A stretch of DNA of 47,288 nucleotides from Roseburia sp. AM59-24XD (GTDB lineage Bacteria; Bacillota; Clostridia; Lachnospirales; Lachnospiraceae). The notes beneath the pieces are model-generated. The model did no database searches. It had not been told where the DNA came from and worked only from the letters and a program-made list of their open reading frames with translations. Both the position numbers and the translations under genes were made by a program. This document shows positions 1 through 8,988 of this stretch, piece after piece. The first letter of the stretch is position 1. Every line of letters begins with the position of its first letter. Location: assembly GCF_003478445.1 (NCBI RefSeq), contig NZ_QUET01000028.1:1-47288 (forward strand). Reading direction: 5' to 3'.

Positions 1-113
1 AGAATTAGAAGTATTTATTTGTCAGATAGTTTTTCTGTGCTATTTAAATTGGGTCTGTGGAACAGTCTTAATTGAGATTTTGTTTAGATGGAGCAAAAGA
101 ACAAGTTTATGAA

Positions 114-319
114 GTGATTTGAAAGACATATATATCCAGATACCGAAAGGAGAGATATGATAATTACTAATCTTGAAAGTCAGAAGGAACCATGTTTGAG
201 AAAGAACAGAAATCGAGTGATTTGAAAGACATATATATCCAGATACCGAAAGGAGAGATATGATAATTACTAATCTTGAAAGTCAGAAGGAACCATGTTT
301 GAGAAAGAACAGAAATCGA
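114..319. repeat. 103-bp perfect tandem duplication
   Basis: Bases 114-216 and 217-319 are identical head-to-tail copies. Each contains a GAAAGGAG ribosome-binding site and an ATG (157 and 260) opening the same reading frame. The upstream copy stops after 22 codons because 103 is not a multiple of three, so only the downstream copy leads into the full gene. The duplication therefore gives a short upstream decoy ORF. It could be a real recent duplication or an assembly stutter. Confidence 0.9.
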
Positions 320-823
320 TTTGAAAAAATCATGATAGAAAGTAGAAAAAAATTTACTTACACATACAATCGTTTTGACAGACCTATTGTAGGAATCTAT
401 CATCAGGAAGTACATTCTATAGAAATTATTAATGCGGATCAGATGTATAAAAATGGGGAAGAATCTGATACTCAGATTAAGTTGAAACAAATAACAAAAA
501 ATAGTCCTGTAGCAATTGCATTGTTGGTTACGGGACCAATGGTAGGTTTTTTGGGTTATTTGCTCTACAGAGAACATAAGGTAAATAATCAGATGGATGT
601 GGAAGATATATTTGATATTCCACAAGATGACGATGAAGCAATTAGCAATATTATCGGTAATGATGATGGAAATCTTATCGATTCAGGTAATGTTAGGGAG
701 GTGGATTCACAGGTAAAGGAATTGGCTCAGTGTAATCTTAACAAATTAGAAATTGTAACTAATAAGCGAGTAGTACATTTAGAGATGAATGTTGAGAGTA
801 AAATCGATATCGTAGTTAAGTAA
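260..823 (+). CDS. hypothetical single-pass membrane protein
   Basis: 187-aa protein not recognised as a known family. The N-terminal ~80 residues are basic and polar. Residues ~83-103 form one hydrophobic segment (SPVAIALLVTGPMVGFLGYL) followed by a charged, acidic tail rich in Asp/Asn. This suggests a small membrane-anchored protein. The start at 260 follows a GAAAGGAG site inside the second copy of a 103-bp duplication. An identical start at 157 opens a truncated frame. No neighbour indicates a function. Confidence 0.6.
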   Translation: MIITNLESQKEPCLRKNRNRFEKIMIESRKKFTYTYNRFDRPIVGIYHQEVHSIEIINADQMYKNGEESDTQIKLKQITKNSPVAIALLVTGPMVGFLGYLLYREHKVNNQMDVEDIFDIPQDDDEAISNIIGNDDGNLIDSGNVREVDSQVKELAQCNLNKLEIVTNKRVVHLEMNVESKIDIVVK

Positions 824-929
824 GAGAGTACTGGTTTATATGAAAATAAAGATATTCGAATTCTAAGCCATACTATGAAGTTAGAAAAGTTACGGCATTG
901 TCACAATAATTAATAACCATATATCTTAG

Positions 930-1244
930 GTGGAGACGGAAAGAAGACTGGAAATGAGTAGTGATTTAAATGACCTAGAAATGGCGAAAAATGTTTTGAA
1001 AATTTCAAAAGATGAAAATGATTCTAATGAGGTAGCAATTACATACAGCCCTGACAGTGTTAAATTAATTGAGCAGGGTGCGAGATATATTGGAGTTGCG
1101 CTTGGTGCTGAGCATAATGTAGATCCGTTAAGTAATACAACGGCGTATCATTTGATTTCTACCTCAAGAGATTGTGTTGTAATCGTTTTGCGTAACCGTC
1201 CATCGTTATTAGATTTTTCTTTATCGATATACAATTTCTTTTAA
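930..1244 (+). CDS. hypothetical protein, 104 aa
   Basis: Unrecognised small protein. A GTG start at 930 is possible, but the ATG at 954 (MSSDLNDLEMAKN...) is equally likely and gives 96 aa. The N-terminus is acidic and helical. The middle has a VKLIEQGARYIGVALGA stretch, and the C-terminus is hydrophobic. It lies between an unknown membrane protein and a GHKL ATPase gene; about 150 bases to the next start hold no evident feature. It could be the N-terminal part of a longer broken gene. Confidence 0.45.
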   Translation: METERRLEMSSDLNDLEMAKNVLKISKDENDSNEVAITYSPDSVKLIEQGARYIGVALGAEHNVDPLSNTTAYHLISTSRDCVVIVLRNRPSLLDFSLSIYNFF

Positions 1245-1396
1245 AATATGAAACTGTAAAGATGATGGTTATTTGATATAATTTTAATATGAATTGTTGC
1301 TTGTACAAGTAAAACATATAATGTGCGCATTATAAAGATAAAGGAATAATGTGGGATTGTAATTGTAATAAAACACATTATAGATTGGAGGAATTT

Positions 1397-3228
1397 ATGA
1401 GCAAAGTTAGAGTAAACGAAGGCTATGAGCTTTACCAAATTATTACAGATTTTGGGGATCCTTTGGAAATTTTCCGAGAAGGTATTCAAAATTCTTTTGA
1501 TGAAGATGCAACCCAAATGTATATTAAAGTTTATGAACAGCGTAAAATTAGTGGAAGCTCTTTGATTATAGACATAATAGATAATGGTAATGGGTTATTG
1601 AGAGAAAAGATAGCTTCCTTTTTTGATGTTGCTAACTCAAGTAAAATAACGGAGGATTTTGTTCCTAACGGAAAACATGGTTATAAAGGTCATGGGTCAA
1701 AAGTGTTTTTTAATGCGGACGAGGTGCACATATGTTCAAAAACGGAAAATGGAGATTATTGGGCTGTTAAGATGGAAAAGCCTATAGAACAAATTGCAGA
1801 AAAACATGAATTACATTATTCAGATTTCATGGAACCGTCAGAGCTGGGGATTTCTTTGCCAAATGATTGGGTGTCAGGATTCTGTGTTAGAATTATTGCT
1901 CCCAGATATTTTGGAACGCAATATACAAGGTTTAAATTAACCATATATATTTAAGAGATTATTGCAGGTGGTACTCTATTATAGGTACAATTGAGACGGC
2001 ATATAATGAAGAATTGAAAAACAAAAATATCAAATTATATTTGTGTGGACTGCTACAAGAAAATTTCCAGAAAAAATACAAAGATTTGTGTGATTGTGAT
2101 CCTGTTCCCAAATTTGTGGATACGGAATTAGGAAAATTTGAGGAAATTTCATTAGGACATTATTTTCCAGATGAAAGAGTAACGGACACTGCCATGAAAA
2201 AATATGCAAAGAAAATTGGAAGTAATAAGGCGTCATACATGTTTTATAGTAAGATGGTTTATAATGAAACTATAACAACGGGAAGTCTTTCCTTTAAGCT
2301 GATTATCAATTTGGAAGGATATGAAACAAAGAGAAGGTATGATTTGTTACTATCAAAACAGGGGAGAGCTAGTACAGAAGAAAATCATACGGATGGGGAA
2401 AGGTATGGATTGTGGGCTTGCAAAGGTGGTGTTCCAGTTGAAAAAGTTGATGACTGGCTTGTTGGAGGAAAAGGTGTTGGCTCTTATACATATATGCAGG
2501 CGTTTATAGATTGTGATGATTTTCAATTAACGGCCAACCGTGGTTCTATAAGAAATACTGATATTGAAAAGCTAGACCTGATAAAAAAAGAAGTAAATAA
2601 GGTGTTTAAAAGCAAAAGAGTGAATGATGCAATGCAAGAAAGACAAGATTGGGAGCTGATGGAGAAAACAATTTCATCTATTGATTCGGATGCTAAAGAA
2701 CTGAAAAAGAGATATAATGCAAGAAAGACAAGAAAAAAGATTATTTTGCCAGATGGAACAGAAATATTGGAGCCAACTAAAAATAAAAGTGGATATTCGG
2801 AGTCGGAGACATTTGTAGTGTTGCTTACAATAATGGAACACTATCCAGATTTATTTAAGTTTAGCTTGCTGGATTACAATACAACAAAAGGGATTGACTT
2901 TGTTGTGGATGTTATGGGATCTCCAAAGTATATAGAATTAAAAGGTACATTAACCAAAAAGATCAATCATCCATTCAGATTAATCTACAAATTTATTTGC
3001 TATGATTTGGATGTTGCAAAAAATGAAATAGTGGAGGATATAGAACCGTTTAAAACAACATTGAAAATAAATAAAAATGATAATTTCGAATCGAATAATG
3101 AAGAGTTTAACTTAAAACCATACACAAGTTTTTGCTTGCAGCCTGAGGGGACAGCAACTATCCAAAGTATGGAGATTATCAATTTGAAGACTTTTTTAGT
3201 TGAGGTGCTTGGAGTTGTAATAGAATAG
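1397..3228 (+). CDS. GHKL-ATPase / PD-(D/E)xK-like protein, one frameshift
   Basis: The N-terminal half has the GHKL (HSP90-like) ATP-binding motifs: N-box EGIQNSFDEDA (residues ~28-38), DNGNG (~62-66) and a KGHG lid (~97-100). The C-terminal part has GIDFVVD followed by YIELKG (about 2890-2945), the D...ExK layout of restriction-type nucleases. The frame breaks near 1942: adding one base gives a continuous 610-aa protein reading through LRDYCRWYSIIGTIET. The start at 1397 follows GGAGGA; an upstream in-frame ATG at 1349 lacks an RBS. Multidomain GHKL proteins of this kind occur among bacterial defence genes, so an antiphage or restriction role is plausible but inferred. The break may be a sequencing error. 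Confidence 0.75.
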
Positions 3229-3343
3229 AGGTTAAGAGTGCTTGGAATAGTAAGTGATACGATTCTGGATTTGGAATCCGTACATGGTTTTGACATGTTT
3301 ACTTAATTGTTAAAAGCATTCTATCTACACATTCAAAAATATA

Positions 3344-3372
3344 TTGAGTTGACAAGAGAAAAAGCTTATAAT
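3344..3372 (+). promoter_or_regulatory. sigma-A-type promoter of the Rpn gene
   Basis: TTGAGT (3344-3349) and TATAAT (3367-3372) are separated by 17 bases, 25 bases before the GTG start of the nuclease gene. The rest of the 169-base gap after the preceding gene shows nothing else. Confidence 0.6.
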
Positions 3373-3397
3373 AAACACAACTGAGAGGAGATTTGCA

Positions 3398-4198
3398 GTG
3401 GCACAAAGTAAAAACGAGATTACAGAAGAAAATCTCAAAATGCTTGCTGGATTCCGGCTGTTAGATGATGACTTTATGACGATGGTATTTGACCGCAATA
3501 TAGAAGCGACGGAGTTGGTTCTAAATATTATTTTAGGACGGACTGATTTGAAAGTTCTTGAAGTGATAGCACAGAGAGAATATAAAAGTCCAGTTACCGG
3601 TGGTCGAACAATTGAGCTTGATATTTATGCACAGGATGCTGAGGGCAAGATTTACAATATCGAGGTACAGCGTGCGGATGCGGGGGCAGATGTTCACCGG
3701 GCAAGATTTCACAGTAGCATGCTTGATACGAGAATGTTGGAGGCGAAACAGAAGTTTAAGGAAATTCATGATTCATATGTCATTTTTATTACAGAAAATG
3801 ACTTTATGGGACAGGGATTACCAATGTATCACATCGAGCGAATAGTTAGGGAAACAGGAGCATTGTTTAATGATGGATCACATATCATATATGTGAATGG
3901 TAGTTATAAAAATGACGATGATCCTGTTGGTAGACTGATGCACGATTTTCGATGTACCAGTGCAATTGATATGTTTTATGAAGCATTGCAAAAGCCTGTT
4001 AGACATTTTAAGGAAACGGAAGGAGGTCGAAGTCAAATGTGCAAAGCAATGGAAGAGCGACTTGACAGGGAAAGGATAGAAGTGTTGTTTGAGGCTATTC
4101 AAAGTTTAATGGAAAATATGAAAATTTCTGCGGAACAGGCGATGGAGGCTATGAATGTTTCAGCAGAGGATAAAGCGATTTTGATAAAGAAATTTTAG
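3398..4198 (+). CDS. Rpn-family PD-(D/E)xK nuclease / putative transposase
   Basis: 266-aa protein of the Rpn (recombination-promoting nuclease; PDDEXK_2, TIGR01784-type) family. The nuclease core shows ELDIYAQD (D75) followed by YNIEVQ (E89-x-Q91), the D...ExQ layout of this family. A conserved VFITEND/IIYVNG core and a charged helical C-terminus follow. GTG start at 3398 with GAGAGGAG upstream. The family is usually found in many copies per genome and promotes RecA-independent recombination. Here a decayed second copy lies on the far side of the prophage (39890-40216), similar in DNA over the last ~150 bases. Confidence 0.9.
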   Translation: MAQSKNEITEENLKMLAGFRLLDDDFMTMVFDRNIEATELVLNIILGRTDLKVLEVIAQREYKSPVTGGRTIELDIYAQDAEGKIYNIEVQRADAGADVHRARFHSSMLDTRMLEAKQKFKEIHDSYVIFITENDFMGQGLPMYHIERIVRETGALFNDGSHIIYVNGSYKNDDDPVGRLMHDFRCTSAIDMFYEALQKPVRHFKETEGGRSQMCKAMEERLDRERIEVLFEAIQSLMENMKISAEQAMEAMNVSAEDKAILIKKF

Positions 4199-4296
4199 CA
4201 TTTATGGTGATTGTAACTTAACAGAATAACTGACACAAAGGGACATTCAACATGAGATCAGTGGAGAGAACCCGGGAAATGACGGGAAACCCCGAG

Positions 4297-4605
4297 AATA
4301 CAAGGGTTTTGACGATTCGACCGAGGAAAAAGTGAGACGCGTGTGACAGGAATAATGAGAAAACTGTCCGCGTGTCTTTTTTCGTGCGTAAAATCAAGAA
4401 GAAAGAGGCGGAAGTGCCTGAAAGCATTGGAATAATCAGCACTTGCGCCCCTCTCCGGTTGGTTGGTTAGGTTGTAAGGATATTATAGCACGAGGGTGAT
4501 CAGATTGAAATGCCCGAAGCGTTGTAACGTGGCGTTACCGCGTTACTGATATTCTGTTTTCAATGTGCATAAAATGTGGATAAACCCAGTAAATACAAGG
4601 GTTTT
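4297..4605. repeat. left-end 14-bp repeats, possible transposase sites
   Basis: AATACAAGGGTTTT occurs at 4297-4310 and 4592-4605, each followed by a (G/C)ACGA. They sit within 400 bases of the proposed left end, in about 600 bases without genes. Mu-type transposases bind several spaced sites near each end, so these are candidates; the assignment rests on position only. Confidence 0.45.
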
Positions 4606-4646
4606 CACGAATAACGCCCCATTTTCGGAGCGTTATTTTGCGTTAT
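4519..4646. repeat. GCGTTAY repeat cluster near the left end
   Basis: GCGTTAC or GCGTTAT occurs at 4532-4538, 4540-4546, 4630-4636 and 4640-4646, with inverse ATAACGC at 4611-4617 and degenerate copies at 4519-4530. The pair 4611/4630 forms a hairpin. The same motif forms a perfect palindrome mid-prophage (20172-20183). This looks like a binding array for a phage or host protein (transposase enhancer, architectural or replication factor); which one cannot be told from sequence. Confidence 0.5.
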
Positions 4647-4673
4647 TCGTCCGGTAGATCAGGAGCGAAAAAT

Positions 4674-4786
4674 CGTCCGGAGCAATTCTACAAAACGGAA
4701 CCACGCGAAAAGCTATGTAGAATTGGCTTAAAATGGGGCTTTTCTCCGTTTTTTCGTGAAATAGTTCCGTCCGGAGCAATTCTACA
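4674..4786. repeat. 19-bp direct repeats plus inverted half-copy
   Basis: CGTCCGGAGCAATTCTACA is present at 4674-4692 and 4768-4786, and the inverse of its last 10 bases (TGTAGAATTG) at 4716-4725. GAAATAGTTCC at 4758-4768 reappears inverted near the right end (38916-38926). These flank the end of the repressor gene and may be operators or transposase-binding sites. Confidence 0.5.
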
Positions 4787-4803
4787 CATTTTTGAGGCTT
4801 TAA

Positions 4804-4819
4804 GGGTTACAAGTAACCC
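4804..4819. promoter_or_regulatory. 16-bp perfect palindrome downstream of the repressor gene
   Basis: GGGTTACAAGTAACCC is a 7+7 palindrome around AA. Its reverse complement is found intact at 5365-5380, so two identical sites bracket the repressor gene. Likely operator pair for the repressor or another early regulator; looping between them is possible. Confidence 0.5.
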
Positions 4820-4837
4820 AAAAAGACCACAAAAAAA

Positions 4838-5266
4838 TCAAGCCAATTTGTCACTCACTTCACCATCGTCTGAATTGGATAATGTTGCCATTTTTTCTCC
4901 GTCCCTTTTTACCTTGCGGAGCTTCAGGGCAAGCAGTCCCATGAGTTCATCCTGATCGTCCTGATCGAGCTGACGGAAACCCTTCAGGAGTTCCACTTCT
5001 ACCTCTGATCTAAAATCTTCGGATGAGGAGATGATAGCATTCTCTGCATCCGGAGTTTTTCCGGTTGCCAACCAATCCATAGAACACTGAAGAACTTCTG
5101 ACAGTGCATGAAAAATGATAATTGATGGTGTTCGGTTTCCGTTTTCAATCTCACTCAACGCCCCGGAGGATATGCCACAAGCGGACTTGATGTCATTCTG
5201 CGTGAGGTGCAACTCTTTTCTTCTATCTCTAATTCTTTCACCAATACTCTTCATAATTATTTCCAT
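4838..5266 (-). CDS. XRE-family prophage repressor
   Basis: 142-aa protein with an N-terminal helix-turn-helix of the Cro/CI (XRE) type: residues ~8-65 contain IGERIRDRRKELHLTQNDIK, ISSGALSEIENGNRTPS and a short dimerisation-like helix. An acidic C-terminal region follows, without a visible protease domain. The start at 5266 has AGAGAGG upstream; a longer in-frame start at 5329 would overlap the promoter region and lacks an RBS. It is the only leftward prophage gene and faces the early operon, the position of the Mu c repressor. Candidate operators lie on both sides of the gene and inside the early promoter. Confidence 0.9.
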   Translation of the reverse strand: MEIIMKSIGERIRDRRKELHLTQNDIKSACGISSGALSEIENGNRTPSIIIFHALSEVLQCSMDWLATGKTPDAENAIISSSEDFRSEVEVELLKGFRQLDQDDQDELMGLLALKLRKVKRDGEKMATLSNSDDGEVSDKLA

Positions 5267-5322
5267 ATAGACCTCTCTTTCTTCGGATGCGGAAAATATT
5301 CTCCGAATAATGAAGAATGTTC

Positions 5323-5351
5323 TTGACATTCTCCGGATACGGAGATATACT
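5323..5351 (+). promoter_or_regulatory. early lytic promoter with operator in the spacer
   Basis: TTGACA (5323-5328), a 17-base spacer and TATACT (5346-5351) form a near-consensus sigma-A promoter directed into the early genes. The spacer is itself an inverted repeat, CTCCG-gata-CGGAG (5331-5344). Related TTCTCCG half-sites occur around 5300 and 5420. A repressor bound here would block polymerase directly. Confidence 0.75.
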
Positions 5352-5364
5352 TATCCTTGCAAGG

Positions 5365-5380
5365 GGGTTACTTGTAACCC
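5365..5380. promoter_or_regulatory. 16-bp palindrome downstream of the early promoter
   Basis: GGGTTACTTGTAACCC is the exact reverse complement of the palindrome at 4804-4819 and lies just after the early promoter -10 box, where bound protein would affect transcription start or escape. Confidence 0.5.
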
Positions 5381-5482
5381 AACAATTATATCAAGCATTT
5401 CTGAAATTCACAACCGGAGTTCTCCGGAAAATAAAGGTAAATCGTCCGGGTCAGGACAAAGGAATGGATAACAGGAAGGGGA

Positions 5483-5689
5483 ATGAGTATGACTCCCGAG
5501 GAAATGTGCAGATCATGCAGACATGAAGCGTACTGCATGGCAGCATATCAGAAAGATCATTGGTGTGGTAATCACACCGGGAAGGAAGGTATCGGATGCA
5601 GAAGCATGAGTTCGAGGAACGAATTGAAAGCACGGTCAGCGATGAAGACTACAAGCTCATCGAGTTCGTCTACCAATTCCATCCGGTAA
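5483..5689 (+). CDS. small Cys-rich early protein
   Basis: First rightward gene of the early operon, start at 5483 behind AGGAAGGGG. The N-terminal part has CRSCRHEAYC, with further Cys and His at CGNHTG and GC, suggesting a small zinc-binding module. The last ~30 residues overlap the next gene in another frame and are Ser-rich, so the true end is probably near 5600 and a base may have been lost about there. No function recognised. Confidence 0.5.
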   Translation: MSMTPEEMCRSCRHEAYCMAAYQKDHWCGNHTGKEGIGCRSMSSRNELKARSAMKTTSSSSSSTNSIR

Positions 5690-5907
5690 TTAGAAACGTG
5701 TCCGGCAAGGACGAAGTAGCAGAACTGTATAAGAGCTTTGGCATGGCACTCTTCAGGGATATGGAACCAAGAGCCAAGAAAGCAAAAGAAGTGGAAGAGA
5801 AGATGACATCATGCAGGCTTGAGATAGAGACACTCACAGAGTTGCTTGCCACACGCAAAGCCGAGATGAAAGACCTTGAGGCAGAGCTTCAGGAGCTCCG
5901 TATCTGA
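5596..5907 (+). CDS. hypothetical early coiled-coil protein
   Basis: 103-aa protein, start at 5596 behind GAAGGAAGG. The first half is mixed; residues ~60-100 are a strongly charged heptad-like helix (KAKEVEEKM...LEIETLTELLATRKAEMK) likely to form a coiled coil. Part of the tightly packed early operon. Not recognised as a named family. Confidence 0.65.
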   Translation: MQKHEFEERIESTVSDEDYKLIEFVYQFHPVIRNVSGKDEVAELYKSFGMALFRDMEPRAKKAKEVEEKMTSCRLEIETLTELLATRKAEMKDLEAELQELRI

Positions 5908-5931
5908 TAGATATAGGAAGGTGGCGAAGCA

Positions 5932-6111
5932 ATGAAGTACAGATTGACCGGGGAGGAAATGGAACTCCTCGCGATGCACAGGGCAAAGCTCGATGCCAAA
6001 CTTGAGATCGTCTCTGAGAAGAAGGCGGAACTTGAGGAAGAGGCTGCCGAGCTTGACGGTATTCTCAACGTAATTGACAAAATCATTGACAGTACGGAGG
6101 TGGAATACTGA
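5932..6111 (+). CDS. small helical early protein, 59 aa
   Basis: Start at 5932 behind GGAAGGTGG; the stop overlaps the next start (TGATG). The sequence is almost wholly alpha-helical and acidic (MKYRLTGEEMELLAMHRAKL...), a possible coiled-coil partner of its neighbour. No function recognised. Confidence 0.6.
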   Translation: MKYRLTGEEMELLAMHRAKLDAKLEIVSEKKAELEEEAAELDGILNVIDKIIDSTEVEY

Positions 6112-6290
6112 TGAAGAATGGAAAAGTCCCTACATTGGAACAGAAGAAGATCATGAAGGCTCATGGATTGAACCCGGACAGTTGGCTTGTAGTCAAGAAT
6201 CTGCCGGACTCCCTCACGATTGTGAGCAGGATGTCCCTGAAGAAGGTTGGAAGCAAGCCGAAGCAGAGGACGATCTCCAAAGAGCTGTAG
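6111..6290 (+). CDS. DUF6906-like small protein
   Basis: 59 aa beginning MKNGKVPTLEQKKIMKAHGL, then NPDSWLVVKNLPDSLTIVSR. This resembles the DUF6906 family of small Firmicute phage/mobile-element proteins (K-x-T-x-x-Q-K then a WLVVK-type strand). Function of the family is unknown. Translationally coupled to the previous gene. Confidence 0.65.
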   Translation: MKNGKVPTLEQKKIMKAHGLNPDSWLVVKNLPDSLTIVSRMSLKKVGSKPKQRTISKEL

Positions 6291-6309
6291 GTCAGGAAGG
6301 TAGGTTGTA

Positions 6310-6483
6310 GTGGAGAAACAGAAATACATAGAGGCAGGCGAGAAGCTGAGGCTTTTTACTTATGAAGAGACAAGGAACCAAATGAATGCGTATGCAGTCG
6401 GGGTGATAGAAGATCGACCCCCAAAAGGTACCATTATCATTCACAAAGTAGGCGAGGCTGTAGGCTGTCAGAAGCAGGACTGA
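6310..6483 (+). CDS. hypothetical early protein, 57 aa
   Basis: GTG start at 6310 with GGAAGG upstream (MEKQKYIEAGEKLRLFTYEE...). Short, mixed alpha/beta, no recognisable motif. Supported by RBS, operon position and spacing only. Confidence 0.5.
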   Translation: MEKQKYIEAGEKLRLFTYEETRNQMNAYAVGVIEDRPPKGTIIIHKVGEAVGCQKQD

Positions 6484-6512
6484 GAGTGTAAGAACTACAG
6501 CGAGGTGAGTAG

Positions 6513-6715
6513 ATGAAAGCGAAGCAGATGGAGCTGACTGCCTCGGGAAACAAGTGAAGAAAAGGCTTATTGACAAGGGTATGACTCAGGTCGAGCTTGC
6601 TGCTTTGATCGGATGCAATAAGCAGTATCTACACAAAATCCTGTGCGGTGAGCGTAGCGGAAAGAAGTACCTTGAGGATATATCGAGGGTTTTAGACATT
6701 GAAGTAGCAGCATGA
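6513..6715 (+). CDS. small XRE-type DNA-binding protein, frameshifted
   Basis: A minimal helix-turn-helix protein: KKRLIDKGMTQVELAALIG, then KQYLHKILCGERSGKKY. ATG at 6513 has an RBS but hits a stop after 15 codons. Adding one A in the AAA run at 6548-6550 joins it to the HTH frame, giving 67 aa. A second, small XRE protein beside the main repressor may play the role of Mu Ner (a Cro-like early regulator); that role is inferred from position. Confidence 0.65.
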
Positions 6716-6729
6716 AGGAGGTGAGACGT

Positions 6730-8810
6730 TTGGCTGAATATGTCACATTGATTGAGGCTGCCGAGCTTGAAGGAGTGAAGTACAAGACGATGGCACAGCG
6801 GCTGAACCGGAACCCGGACAAGTTCGACACGATGACTGAGAAGTCAGAGAACGGAGGCAAGGACGCGGTACTGGTGGCAGTTGCATCCTTATCCAAGAAG
6901 GCAAGGAACGCGTGGAAGGAACGGGCGAAGCTGAAAGAACTTTCCGGAACAATTTCCCCGGAGGGCGAAGCACAGCCGGAGCCGGAAGCCCCGTGGTATG
7001 TCGAGGCGGATGTGGATTGGTACATTGAAAACTACAGAGAGCAGTGGTACAAGGGCATGGAGCTCGGCAATGTGATCAGGGAGTTTCTTCAGTATGACGG
7101 AGCGAACAAGACGGAATATGCCGAGCAGTACGCTCAGGAGCATCTCGGCTCAGGCAAGAGAACGCTGTACCGATATGTGAAGGCGTACAACGAAGCCTGT
7201 GCATGGGCGGACAAGCTTCAGAAGGAGTCCGGTGTCGGGTTCGAGTTCTTCAAAGTGCTGTGCCTGTGCCGGAAGCCTAAAGAGTCCGGTACCTTCCCGA
7301 GCATCAAGCCGGAGGTCAAACAGGTGATCAAGAACATATGGTTCAACGAAGACTTTGCGGCAAACCTTGGAACTCGTGAGATGCTGTATGAGAAGCTGAC
7401 ACTGGTAGCCAACGTCAACAAGTGGGAGAAGATACCGTCCTATCAGACGGTGACGAGATACATCACATACCTCATGGAAGATGAGGGAATGAAAAACGCC
7501 CACTTCTTGGCATCAAAAGGAAGCAGGGAATACAAGAACAAGGTTATGGTCAAAGGAAGCCGTGACACGAGCGGACTCAAGGTCATGCAGATCGTCATGG
7601 GTGATGAGCATACCTCGATTGTTGGGTTGCATACAAGCAGCCGAACGGTAAGGTTATCCCGATCAAGCCGCACTTAGCGGCATGGGTTGACATGAGGAGC
7701 AGGGCAATCATGGGCGATGTCCTTTGCAAGGATGCAAACAGTGACATCCTGAAGCAGTCCCTTCTCAAAATGATGTACTCGGAACCGGGAGGCATTCCGG
7801 AGTACCTCTACATAGATAACGGTAAAGACTACACGGCAAAGACGATGACCGGGCGCGACAGGAACGACCGGAGCGGCATGGACTTCGATGATACGACCAA
7901 GGGCTTTTACAAGTCCATTGGTATCAAGGATGACCACAGAGCCCTCCCTTATGAGCCTTGGAGCAAGGGTCAGATCGAGCGATTCTTCCGGACGGTGTGC
8001 AATAAGTTCACGAAGTGGTTCAAGAGCTACACAGGTACACTGACGGGTTCCAAGACATCCGATAAGGTGACAAAGGACATCAAGAGGATGTGTGAGAACG
8101 GAGAGCTCCTGACGATGGAAGAGTTCTATGAGGAATGGCACAAATGGCTGACTGAGGTCTATATGCACACAGAGCATGGCGGACTGAAGAAAGCCAAGGA
8201 AACGCACAAGACCCCATATGACTGCTTTATGAATGAGGAGAGATACTTCAAAGCGGCACCGCCGAAGTCTTATGCAACACTTCTGATGATGAAGTCAGAG
8301 AACGTGCTTGTCAGAAACATCGGAATTGTTCGGTGGGGATTCGAGTACCGATCAGACGAGCTGTGTGACTACATCGGAAGGAAAATGGATATCAAGTACG
8401 ACCCGGATGACATGAGCACCCTGTATGTATTTGATAAGAACGGCAAGAAGGTCTGTGAAGCCTACTGTCAGGAACTGCTTCAGGTAGCTCCGAAGGTATC
8501 ACAGAAGGCTCTTGAGGAACATCTGAAGATGCAGAAACGTCAGCAGAAACGCGACAGGGAAAGACTTGAAGAGGCTCGCATCCCGTTTGAGGAGATCAAT
8601 GAGCAGTATGTTGGCTTTAATGAGACCACAGGCGGCATCGAACTGATGAAGGGTAAGCAGAAGCAGAAAGGCAAAGTGATCGCCATGCCGGATGACAGAA
8701 CCTACTCTCAGGGATTCCGGGCAGACAAGAAAGAAGAAACAGAAGACAGCAGCTATATGAGCAATAAAGCCGAGAGCGCACTCAGAAAGCTCCGGGCTAT
8801 GGGAGATTAA
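6730..8810 (+). CDS. Mu-type DDE transposase (MuA-like), one frameshift
   Basis: Catalyses phage DNA strand transfer for integration and replicative transposition. The N-terminal region contains DNA-binding-type helices; the integrase core has GDEH (first D, 7603), YIDNGKDY (second D, 7815) and GQIERFFRT (E, 7977). The C-terminal part has a beta-barrel-like region and an Arg/Lys/Gln-rich helix. The frame breaks at ~7615: one added T (ACCTTCGAT) reads on through DCWVAYKQPNG, giving 693 aa. TTG start at 6730 behind AAGGAGGTG, the same start style as the portal gene. Directly upstream of the MuB-like ATPase, as in Mu. Confidence 0.92.
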
Positions 8811-8811
8811 G

Positions 8812-8970
8812 ATGACATTATATCAGAGTTTTGTGCTCGTCATGGTACTTGCGGTCATCGGAGCGTGCACCATCATATTCCTTGCATTATGCGGAGTATT
8901 GGTACTGCTTGATAAGATCGTCAAGAACATCAGACGCGGCATCATACGAAGAAAACGGTTGAGAAAGTAA
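8812..8970 (+). CDS. small membrane protein between transposase genes
   Basis: 52-aa protein starting one base after the transposase stop. Residues ~5-35 are a continuous hydrophobic segment, followed by a very basic tail (IRRGIIRRKRLRK), which predicts one inward-anchored transmembrane helix. Not recognised. It separates the A- and B-type transposition genes. Confidence 0.6.
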   Translation: MTLYQSFVLVMVLAVIGACTIIFLALCGVLVLLDKIVKNIRRGIIRRKRLRK

Positions 8971-8988
8971 GAAAGGAAGGTTGTAACT

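Noticed and set aside
114..319. CRISPR-like direct repeats
   Set aside because: Only two 103-bp copies without spacers; coding content is duplicated.
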